A DNA stretch of 37,490 nt from Pirellulales bacterium (GTDB lineage: Bacteria > Planctomycetota > Planctomycetia > Pirellulales > Thermoguttaceae). The notes beneath the pieces are model-generated. The model was given only the letters and a program-made list of their open reading frames with translations. It was not told the origin of the DNA and made no database searches. Positions within the stretch are counted from its first letter, which is position 1. The number at the start of each line of letters is the position of its first letter. The stretch is taken from assembly GCA_016934075.1 (NCBI GenBank), contig JAFGTN010000664.1, forward strand, positions 1 through 37,490. The letters are read 5' to 3'. Below are positions 9,732 to 17,824 of the stretch, piece after piece. Position numbers and translations under genes: made by a program.

Positions 9732-11060
9732 TCAGACCATACGCCCCTTGCGCCAGTTTGGATCTTTCCATTTCCCGCCGGTGAAATCGGGAATTTCGAC
9801 CGGAGCGCCGCCCTTGTCGATCGATAGACGGGAGAGGTGCATGATGGATGTCCAGGCGGCCGCATCATAAGCGTCGATCCAGGGCTCTTTATTTTCGCGT
9901 GCCATTTCCACGAATTCACGGACGACAAAGTAGTCTATGCCACCATGACCGCCGGCTTTTGTGGCGGTTGCGGCGTCTTTACGGTAATATTCGTGCTCGT
10001 ATTTGTCGGCGTACTTTGCGATCAATTGGTCACTCCAAGCGTGCGCGGCCTGATCACCGTCATTAACGTACACGCCCGAGCGGGAATCATAGCAGCCTTT
10101 AAGACCCTGCATCACGTAATAACGAGAATATGGTCGCGTGGACGAGATACCGCAGTCGATACGAATGTTTTTACCTTTGGCGGTGTTAATGGTGGTGGTC
10201 GAAATGTCGCCGGCTTTGAATTCTATTTTTGCCTGGGGGCTGTCGGCACCGAATTTCTTGACTGCGTAGAAATGCAGCCCTCGTGGCGCGGTCATTACGG
10301 CCGAGCAGGATACCATGCGATCGCCGTCGTTGATGCCCAGCCACTTGGCGGGCGAACCGATGGCATGCGAAGGATAGATACTGCCGTAGTCGTCGCGCAC
10401 CAGGCGGCCGCGCCATGTCAATTCGCCGTTGGGTTTGAAGTACAAATGACGGCAGTCGTGAACGTAGCTGCCCACGCCGAAATAAGTGTCGCCGAATACT
10501 CCCTGACGGATCATGTTGTACATCAGGAGCGTCTCGCGGCCGAAACAGCAATTCTCCATCAACATGTATTTGCCCTTGCTCTTTTCCTGGGCCTTGACCA
10601 GTTGCCAACACTCGTCGAGCGAGTGCGTGCCGGTAACGTCGCAGCCGACGTGCTTGTCGGCCTTGAGGGCATCGATGGAAATTTTTCCCAGCCATTGCAC
10701 GTCTGTGACCACGACCACGCCGTCGATATCGTCGCGGGCGATCATGTTACGATAGTCCAACTCGTCCTTGCCGTATGCTTCCGGGGTGTTCCCTCCGTAT
10801 TGTTTCACGGTGGCCACGCCTCTGGCACGGGCTTGGGGATCGATATCACAGATGGCCGGAATTTCGACACCTTTGTTGTCGGCAAGTAGATGGCGAATTT
10901 GCGACGGACCGCGACGCCCGGTTCCGACCACGCCGATGCGGAGTTTTTTCACCGGCTTTTCACCGGCCGAGACCATAGATACAGTGGCGCTTCCAAAGGC
11001 GGTTGCAGCGGTTGTAGCCGTGGTTTTTGCCAAGAACTCTCGACGATTGAATCGTACCAT
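9732..11060 (-). CDS. TAT-exported Gfo/Idh/MocA-family protein, GH109-like (tandem paralog)
   Basis: NRREFLAKT twin-arginine signal; IGVVGTGRRG; GGHGGIDYFV...YDAAAWTSIMHLSRLSI...PVEIPDFTGGKWKDPNW. Start at 11060 (MVRFNRREF) rather than 11174. Confidence 0.85.
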   Translation of the reverse strand: MVRFNRREFLAKTTATTAATAFGSATVSMVSAGEKPVKKLRIGVVGTGRRGPSQIRHLLADNKGVEIPAICDIDPQARARGVATVKQYGGNTPEAYGKDELDYRNMIARDDIDGVVVVTDVQWLGKISIDALKADKHVGCDVTGTHSLDECWQLVKAQEKSKGKYMLMENCCFGRETLLMYNMIRQGVFGDTYFGVGSYVHDCRHLYFKPNGELTWRGRLVRDDYGSIYPSHAIGSPAKWLGINDGDRMVSCSAVMTAPRGLHFYAVKKFGADSPQAKIEFKAGDISTTTINTAKGKNIRIDCGISSTRPYSRYYVMQGLKGCYDSRSGVYVNDGDQAAHAWSDQLIAKYADKYEHEYYRKDAATATKAGGHGGIDYFVVREFVEMARENKEPWIDAYDAAAWTSIMHLSRLSIDKGGAPVEIPDFTGGKWKDPNWRKGRMV

Positions 11061-11180
11061 GACTGATCTCCTTGAGAGGGGGGAAAGTAAGGTGGGGAGG
11101 CTACTATTATCATTGTAATCCGGACCGTTATCCGGTGCCGGCGGGGCTATCTGCTCAATGAACAAGGAAGCCACTGCGGT

Positions 11181-11210
11181 CCCTTCGCTTACGCTTCAGG
11201 TTAGTATTAC
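11181..11210. repeat. Half-copy of the actaacccgaagcg palindrome family
   Basis: cccttcgcttacgcttcaggttagtattac aligns with the second arm of the copy at 18928-19006. Confidence 0.6.
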
Positions 11211-11269
11211 ATGAGCATTCTAACCGCCTGCGTTTAATATGACTGACCGGAAATACGCCTTCAAGAGTT

Positions 11270-11300
11270 AATTTGCGTAACCAAGGTCGAATTTGCGTAA
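11270..11300. promoter_or_regulatory. Direct repeat aatttgcgtaa x2, candidate operator for the adjacent AraC/XylR-like regulator
   Basis: Identical 11-mers at 11270-11280 and 11290-11300 with 20-bp periodicity, in the divergent promoter region. Confidence 0.5.
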
Positions 11301-11460
11301 GTCTTTATGAGACTGAATATTCCACCGTCCATCAACGATTCCCGGATAACTCTGGCTGATTTGACACCGTCTTGCGAGCGATTATAGATCTTGCCAAAAT
11401 GGATTGTCAAGGAAATCTCTTCCTGCAAATATCGGGGCACGATTATCGAGGCTGCCGGAC

Positions 11461-12642
11461 ATGCCCAAACGGAAAAAAAAGATCGCTGTTTTATTCGCCG
11501 CGGCACATCAAGCATATGTGCAAATGCTCAAGGGCATCGAGGATTATGCCCTTCAGCAACCCACCTGGACGTTGAACGTCAATCCCGAGCCATTTATCAA
11601 CCTGGCCGCGCCGAGCCTCAAGGGTTGGAACGGCGACGGGGTGATTATGCGGCTTATGAACAAGAGCGACGTGGGAACGGCCAAGTCGCTGGGGTTGCCG
11701 GTGGTGAACATCGGTGGAGTCATGCTGGACACGGGTTTGCCTAGCGTAAATGCAGACCAGCACGCCATGGGGCGGTTGGCGGCCGAGCATCTTCTCGAAC
11801 GCGGCTTTCACCGATTCGCCTATTACGGACTAAAAAATACGTGGTTTTCTGATCGTCGCCGCGATGGTTTCATGGAAGTTATCGGCAAGGCGGGCGGTGA
11901 GTGTGTGGTGTTGGAAGTACCGAACAGCGTCAGCCGCCGTCAGCCTTGGCACATCTGGGTTACAAAAATGGAACGCTGGTTGAAGAACCTCAAACCGCCC
12001 GTGGGATTGCTGGCCGTGCACGACGCGCGTGCCAGCCTGGTGGTCAATTCGTGCCAAAATATCGGCCTGCGGGTACCAGAAGACATCGGTATCGTCGGAA
12101 TCGAAAACAACGAAATCGTATGCGAATTCGCGCGGGTGCGACTGAGCAGCGTGCATACAAATAACCGGCAGATAGGCTTCGAGGCGGCAGCCATGCTGGA
12201 TCGATTGATGATCGGCGACCCACCGCCGACCGAGACCTTGCTGGTGCCTCCACGTGAAGTGATTCCCCGTGATTCGACGGACATTATCGCCGTGCAAGAT
12301 CCGCATGTGGCCGATGCGGCACGATATATCCACGAACACCTACGGGATGATTTCAGCATAGATCAACTCAAAAATGTTACGGGCATTTCCCGCCGCGGTT
12401 TCGAACGGCGGTTCAAGGAATGCCTGGGCTGTACACCGCTTCAGTACATCAGTCGGGCTCGCGTGGGGCGGGCCAAGGAACTGCTCTCCGACAACGAGCA
12501 TCTTCCAATGAAACATATCGCCCGGGCCTGCGGTTTCAGCGGAACACAACACTTCAGACTGGTATTCCAACGCTTGACGGGGATGTCACCCGCCGAGTAC
12601 CACAAAGCGAACAAAAACAAGAGAATAATTCGCTTCGAGTAA
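11461..12642 (+). CDS. XylR-like transcriptional regulator: LacI-type periplasmic-binding-like sensor plus C-terminal AraC HTH
   Basis: N-terminal IAVLFAAAHQAYVQMLKGIEDYA and IVGIENNEIVCEFARVRLSSVHTN; C-terminal GISRRGFERRFKECLGCTPLQYISRARVGRAKELL...FRLVFQRLTGMSPAEYHK. Start at 11461. Confidence 0.9.
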   Translation: MPKRKKKIAVLFAAAHQAYVQMLKGIEDYALQQPTWTLNVNPEPFINLAAPSLKGWNGDGVIMRLMNKSDVGTAKSLGLPVVNIGGVMLDTGLPSVNADQHAMGRLAAEHLLERGFHRFAYYGLKNTWFSDRRRDGFMEVIGKAGGECVVLEVPNSVSRRQPWHIWVTKMERWLKNLKPPVGLLAVHDARASLVVNSCQNIGLRVPEDIGIVGIENNEIVCEFARVRLSSVHTNNRQIGFEAAAMLDRLMIGDPPPTETLLVPPREVIPRDSTDIIAVQDPHVADAARYIHEHLRDDFSIDQLKNVTGISRRGFERRFKECLGCTPLQYISRARVGRAKELLSDNEHLPMKHIARACGFSGTQHFRLVFQRLTGMSPAEYHKANKNKRIIRFE

Positions 12643-12690
12643 ATGTTCCGCCGTTTGCGCAAAATCACCCTTTCTTCCGCAAAGCAACTC

Positions 12691-12718
12691 TTGAAGTCAC
12701 ACTATCTCCATCGATAAT
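12691..12718 (+). promoter_or_regulatory. Possible sigma70-type promoter (TTGAAG-16-GATAAT) upstream of the DUF1559 gene
   Basis: Hexamers at 12691-12696 and 12713-12718 in the regulator/DUF1559 intergenic region. Confidence 0.3.
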
Positions 12719-12854
12719 AAGATGAGTCCGCCAATCGAGCGGGAAGAGACGATATGCACCCCCACTATCAGGGGCGTTCTTGAACCAGGAAGCGGAATTC
12801 CTTCGCAATTTATCGTTTATGGCAGGCAGCCACATTGCACGAGAAAGTGGCACG

Positions 12855-13832
12855 ATGAAAAAAGCTTGTTACGGTTTTACACTGGTAGAGTTACTGGTGG
12901 TTATCGCAATCATCGGTATTCTCATAGCGCTTTTGCTTCCGGCCGTTCAAGCAGCACGGGAAGCGGCCCGACGGATCCAATGCTCGAACAACATGAAGCA
13001 ACTGGGATTGGCCGTTCATGGGTGTTACGACACCAACCGTGTGCTGCCGCCCCTGGCAACGGGAGGCGCCATGACCGAGGTGGCAATCGAGGGCCCTTAC
13101 CAGGGCGTAAAAGGTTCGACCGTGTTTTTCTGGTTGCTGCCCTACATCGAGCTTGTGAACCTTTACGAACAAGGTACCAGCGACGGCATGGTTCGCACAG
13201 GATACACTTACACTCCCAAGGTTCAGGTTTTTGGTGTTTGCCAAGAGTCGATCCCCGCCTACCTGTGCCCTTCCGATCCAACGGGTTCGGTGAGCACGGG
13301 CATGGCGGCCGCGTATTACGGAGGAGCTAATGCTTGGGCCGTCAGTTGCTATGGGGCCAATTATCTGGTCTTCGGTAATCCCAATGCCGGCTCGCTGATA
13401 TTGAGACTGCAAGGCGAACCCACGCTCGATCGCTCTTTTCCGGACGGTACCTCAAAAACCATCCTCTTCGCAGAGCGATACGCAAGCTGTGGTAAGACCG
13501 GACGCCCTTTTACCGATGTCAATGCCATGAACTATTCCAACCTCTGGACCGACTCAAGTGGAGGCGGATTCAGGCCGGCGTTCTGCATCAACAACGAGAA
13601 ACAAGACCCCGTGATTTCCGGTTATCAGCCCTGCTGGCGTTTCCAAGAGACACCGCATCCCACAAACACCTGCGACAATGCACGCGCGCAAACACCACAC
13701 CCCGGAACGATGAATGTGTCCATGGCCGACGGGAGCGTGTGCTCGATAAGCACGGCAATTGACGATCATAACTGGGCTCTGGCCTGCGACCCGCGAGACG
13801 GGCAGGTTCTTCCGGACGATTGGGACCAGTGA
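12855..13832 (+). CDS. DUF1559 domain-containing prepilin-type protein
   Basis: GFTLVELLVVIAIIGILIALLLPAVQAAREAARRIQCSNNMKQLGLA; C-terminal H-X9-DG motif HPGTMNVSMADGSV. Start at 12855 rather than 12780. Confidence 0.93.
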   Translation: MKKACYGFTLVELLVVIAIIGILIALLLPAVQAAREAARRIQCSNNMKQLGLAVHGCYDTNRVLPPLATGGAMTEVAIEGPYQGVKGSTVFFWLLPYIELVNLYEQGTSDGMVRTGYTYTPKVQVFGVCQESIPAYLCPSDPTGSVSTGMAAAYYGGANAWAVSCYGANYLVFGNPNAGSLILRLQGEPTLDRSFPDGTSKTILFAERYASCGKTGRPFTDVNAMNYSNLWTDSSGGGFRPAFCINNEKQDPVISGYQPCWRFQETPHPTNTCDNARAQTPHPGTMNVSMADGSVCSISTAIDDHNWALACDPRDGQVLPDDWDQ

Positions 13833-13930
13833 TACTGTCGACCGCGGCAATGTATATGGGAATCGGGGAGAATAGTTCTTTCATATATGAAATACATTGA
13901 TTATTTCATATGCACAAGAATGGTGCACTG

Positions 13931-14350
13931 ATGAAGATAACTACATACTGTAGAACTCGAAGGGATTTAGTGGCGATTTCGTGCTTGCCGGCAATCGTAC
14001 TGCTTGTGGCCGGGTGCTACCGCAAACCGACATACACACCGCCCGAGACCTATCCGGTGACGGGCAAAGTCGTATCAACATCGGGAAAAATGCTGACGGG
14101 TTCATTAATTAAATTCGTACCGCCCGACGGACAACTGGTCGGCGAAGGTAATATTCAAGCGGACGGAAGCTTCTCGCTCCGGACACTCTTCCATGAACAA
14201 TGGCTGGAGGGAGCCGTGGAGGGCGCCGATTGCAGAGTAGAGATTCTCGTGCCCCTGGGCGCGGATCGCTTGGGTGGACAAACAATCCATGTTCAACAGA
14301 AATACACCATCGAAGCAAAAGAAAATAATTTCACAGTGACTTTGGAATAG
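13931..14350 (+). CDS. Small planctomycete-type lipoprotein
   Basis: Signal peptide with lipobox LLVAGC; YPVTGKVVSTSGKMLTGSLIKFVPPDG resembles carboxypeptidase-regulatory-like small lipoproteins. Confidence 0.75.
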   Translation: MKITTYCRTRRDLVAISCLPAIVLLVAGCYRKPTYTPPETYPVTGKVVSTSGKMLTGSLIKFVPPDGQLVGEGNIQADGSFSLRTLFHEQWLEGAVEGADCRVEILVPLGADRLGGQTIHVQQKYTIEAKENNFTVTLE

Positions 14351-14371
14351 TTCCCAAGAGCGAAAATATCT

Positions 14372-16420
14372 ATGCTGAGACATCGTTTCCATTTCATGTT
14401 TCTTATTGCCATCTGCCTTGTAGCAGCAATCTCAAAAGGCACTGTTGATATCGCCGCAGGGGAAGACTCAAAACCGGACGTATCAGCATGCGACTGTGCC
14501 GCGCGGACACAATTCCCGTCGGATAAAACGCCGATATTGCTCGTTACCGACAGCAGCTACAAGGCCAATCCATTCGGGTGCTACCTGGTCGAGATTCTTC
14601 GAAGCGAGGGGCTAGTGGAATTCGAGCAAGTCGAACGAACGGAGCTAGGCTTGGCTACCGATACTCAATTGTCTGATTATCAGGTAATAATTCTGGCCGA
14701 GATGAAATTAACGGATGTGAATAAAAAGTTGCTGCGGCGATATGTTCATGACGGCGGGCTGCTTATCGGAATGAGACCGGGCGCCGGACTGGCTGATTTG
14801 TTTGGTGTAAAAATAGAGGGAATACGCACAGAGCGATTATTGCAGTACTTCGGTGTGGCGGCGGAACTGTCCAAAAACCTGCCGTTGCCCTCCGGAATGG
14901 GCATCGTACAGAAGTCGCTTCAGTATCATGGCGAAGCCACCAACTATTTGCCTGATGGAGCGAAGCCGCTGGCCTTCTTGTACGATGATGTCGACACTGT
15001 TTCGAAGAATACGGCCGTTACGGTCAACCGTCACGGGAGGGGGCTCGCCGTGGCCTTTGCCTTCGATCTTGCCAAGAGCGTCACCCTGATGCGACAGGGT
15101 AATCCCGACTGGAAAGACAGCGAGGGCGACGGCATTACCCAATATCGTCCAATGGACATGTTCTACCGGCTCCACACCGACAACCTGAAAACAACCGGTG
15201 TCGACACCAGCATGCATCGTTCCAAGGAAGATCTGTTCCGAGACGACGGCCGGAAATACACGGATTTCAAGCGTTTAAGAATCCCACAGGCCGACGAATC
15301 GCAACGTCTGCTGGCCAATCTTATCGTGTCACTCGCCGATAAGCCGCTTCCACGCATGTGGTATCTCCCCAAAACACACAAAACGCTAATGGTTAACACG
15401 GGCGACGCTGAAAATAACTTCGGCGAAGAGCTGGACCCTGCTTTCAATGACTGCGCCAAGTACGGTGGTTTCTTTACCGCTTATTTGCGAAACGGCGGCC
15501 CGGGCCGAGGCGTGGAGCGAACCACGGTTGAAAAAGAGGCAGCCTGGAGAAAAGCCGGACATGAAATTGGAGTGCACCCTTGGTCCGGCGCCAAGGAATA
15601 TATCGCCGACTGCGAACCGTACGATAAAACGTACGCAACTATCGTACAGCAGATGAAAGATAAATTTGGACACGGATCGCGCACCGGACGCCCTCATACG
15701 GGCGACTGGGTGGGTTGGACGGAGATGGCAGCCATCATGGCCAAGTACGGCACAAGGATGGACTTGACCTACTACCACTATTACAATTCCGCCCATCCGC
15801 TCGATTCGTATGGATATTTCAACGGAACCGGCCTGCCGCAGCGGTTCATCGATGCCAACGGCAAGCTGTTGCCGATCTACCAGACAACCACACAGTGGGC
15901 CGACGAATGGTTTGCCGACAACAAACTCACCGTCGAACAAACCGTATCGATTATTAAAACAATGTTCGAAGACGCTGAGAAGTACGGTTACTATTCGGCG
16001 TTCGTCAACAATATCCACCAAATACGCTACAACGGATTGCCTGGCATCGACGAGATTACGGAAAAATGGCCGTCTATCATCTGGCAGTATTGCCGGGATA
16101 AAGACATTCCAAGCTGGTCGGCCGAGATGCTCTTGGATTTTGTCGAAGCCCGAAATTCGGTCCGTTTTGAGAAACTCTCATGGAAAACAGATCCTGCGAG
16201 GCATACAGCCGAATTGTCTTTCGATTTCATGGCGCCACTGGCCAGGCAGGATCTGACAGTGATGTTGCCCGTCGATTGGTCGGGGCGGAAGCTCAAATCA
16301 TTGCTGGTCAACGGCAAACCAACTGAATTTCAGACAGAACAGATCAAGGGAATCGAGTACGGAATGTTTACCATCCGCAAAACCAAAATCAATATCGTGG
16401 CAACTTATACAAAGCCGTAA
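14372..16420 (+). CDS. Hybrid secreted protein: amidotransferase/ThuA-like domain plus NodB-like domain (second paralog)
   Basis: Collinear with 6406-8313: VIILAEMKLTDVNKKLLRRYVHDGGLLIGMRP; LPRMWYLPKTHKTLMVNTGDAE; AWRKAGHEIGVHPW; YFNGTGLPQRF. Confidence 0.7.
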   Translation: MLRHRFHFMFLIAICLVAAISKGTVDIAAGEDSKPDVSACDCAARTQFPSDKTPILLVTDSSYKANPFGCYLVEILRSEGLVEFEQVERTELGLATDTQLSDYQVIILAEMKLTDVNKKLLRRYVHDGGLLIGMRPGAGLADLFGVKIEGIRTERLLQYFGVAAELSKNLPLPSGMGIVQKSLQYHGEATNYLPDGAKPLAFLYDDVDTVSKNTAVTVNRHGRGLAVAFAFDLAKSVTLMRQGNPDWKDSEGDGITQYRPMDMFYRLHTDNLKTTGVDTSMHRSKEDLFRDDGRKYTDFKRLRIPQADESQRLLANLIVSLADKPLPRMWYLPKTHKTLMVNTGDAENNFGEELDPAFNDCAKYGGFFTAYLRNGGPGRGVERTTVEKEAAWRKAGHEIGVHPWSGAKEYIADCEPYDKTYATIVQQMKDKFGHGSRTGRPHTGDWVGWTEMAAIMAKYGTRMDLTYYHYYNSAHPLDSYGYFNGTGLPQRFIDANGKLLPIYQTTTQWADEWFADNKLTVEQTVSIIKTMFEDAEKYGYYSAFVNNIHQIRYNGLPGIDEITEKWPSIIWQYCRDKDIPSWSAEMLLDFVEARNSVRFEKLSWKTDPARHTAELSFDFMAPLARQDLTVMLPVDWSGRKLKSLLVNGKPTEFQTEQIKGIEYGMFTIRKTKINIVATYTKP

Positions 16421-16435
16421 GAGGAGAACACCCCA

Positions 16436-17683
16436 ATGAGTAGCAATACTGCTTCGGACCGAACACGGCTGTGGACAAAAGATATGCAAAAAAAACATTT
16501 CGCTGACGAAGCATATATCGATACCGAGATCAACCTGTCGAGCCGTCCGGCCGCCGGCAACGAAATGAAGTACCTGCAACAGGCTCTGGATAGCGGTAAC
16601 CTCTCGGCTTTGATGGGCGGAAAAATGACGCCTCTTTTCGAACAAAATTTCGCCAGGATGCTCGGTTGTAAACATGCCGTGGCACTTAACACCTGCATGA
16701 GCGCGTTGCACTCGGCCGTAATCGCGGCCGGCGCCGGGGCGGGCAGCGAGGTGATCTGTGATTCGGTATATATATTCGGGGCAATGGCCGTTTTGTACAA
16801 CAACGCTATCCCCGTTTTTATCGATGTCGACGAGACCACCCACAACATGGATCCCGACAGGATCGAAGCCGCAATCACCGAACGAACCAAAGCCATCATC
16901 GTCACGCACGCTTGGGGATTGCCGGCCGAGATGGATCGGATCATGGCCGTGGCACGGAAGCACGACCTCATGGTGATCGAGGATTGTGCCGAAGCCGTGC
17001 TGGCAAGATACGACGGCAAATACACCGGCACCTGGGGAGATATCGGCTGTTTCAGCTTCCAGGCCAGCAAGCAGATGTCGCTGGGCGACGGCGGCATGGC
17101 CACCATGCAAGATGATGCCTTTTATAAAGCCGTGGCCAATTTCGCGCTGGCGCCCACATTTCTCTCGATCGCGCACACGTTGGACTACAACTATCGCATC
17201 AACGAACTCACGGCGGCCGTGGGACTTGCTCGGTTGGAAACGCTCGAAAAGGAGATCGGGCGATTGCTCGATAATGCCGGGCATTTCGATCAGGCAGTCG
17301 AGGGCTGCGATTGGATCACGCTGCAGCGCGGTCCGGAAAAAGCAGAGCACTCGTTTTACTACTGGGCCGGTAATTTTATCGACACCGACAATGGGCCCAG
17401 TTTAGATGAATTCACCCAAGCCCTGACCGAGTCCGAAGCCGCCACGCTCAGTGTGGGCTATACGAAGATGGCGGCATATGACCACCCATTGATCAAGAAC
17501 CGGGCCGCACAGGCCTTTACCGATCCGCGTAACAAGGATTTCGAATCGCTTTACGAAGCCGGCCGATGCCCGGTCGCTGAGCGGATAGTACCGCAGATAA
17601 TCCTCGGCTACACGATCGCGCCAGATGATACCGTTAAACGCGACGCTGAGAAGCTACACGAAGTTATTCGAAAACTGTCATAA
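16436..17683 (+). CDS. DegT/DnrJ/EryC1/StrS-family PLP-dependent aminotransferase
   Basis: PLP-lysine motif GCFSFQASKQMSLGDGGMATM; EDCAEAVLARYDGKYTGTWGDIGCFSF; VALNTCMSALHSAVIAAGAGAGSEVI. Confidence 0.9.
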   Translation: MSSNTASDRTRLWTKDMQKKHFADEAYIDTEINLSSRPAAGNEMKYLQQALDSGNLSALMGGKMTPLFEQNFARMLGCKHAVALNTCMSALHSAVIAAGAGAGSEVICDSVYIFGAMAVLYNNAIPVFIDVDETTHNMDPDRIEAAITERTKAIIVTHAWGLPAEMDRIMAVARKHDLMVIEDCAEAVLARYDGKYTGTWGDIGCFSFQASKQMSLGDGGMATMQDDAFYKAVANFALAPTFLSIAHTLDYNYRINELTAAVGLARLETLEKEIGRLLDNAGHFDQAVEGCDWITLQRGPEKAEHSFYYWAGNFIDTDNGPSLDEFTQALTESEAATLSVGYTKMAAYDHPLIKNRAAQAFTDPRNKDFESLYEAGRCPVAERIVPQIILGYTIAPDDTVKRDAEKLHEVIRKLS

Positions 17684-17709
17684 GACATTTACTAAAGATT
17701 CGCATAATT

Positions 17710-17790
17710 GGGAGGGCGAAGCTCCTGCTGAGCTGCGAACATGGCTACCAAGCCGAACCGCTTCCGGCTCAGCAGGAGCTTCGCCCTCCC
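17710..17790. repeat. REP/MITE-like inverted repeat gggagggcgaagctcctgctgagc ... gctcagcaggagcttcgccctccc
   Basis: Perfect 24-bp arms at 17710-17733 and 17767-17790. Confidence 0.9.
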
Positions 17791-17824
17791 TCTGCTGTTA
17801 TTACCAAGCAAAGGAGAGCCGAAA

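Noticed and set aside
9837-10889. 350-aa plus-strand ORF
   Set aside because: Antisense to the GH109-like gene; arises from codon bias, no motifs.
8348-11060. Long direct DNA repeat
   Set aside because: The similarity between the two Gfo/Idh genes is diverged gene duplication, not a recent DNA-level repeat.
16298-17350. 350-aa minus-strand ORF
   Set aside because: Antisense to the DegT aminotransferase with intact PLP motif.
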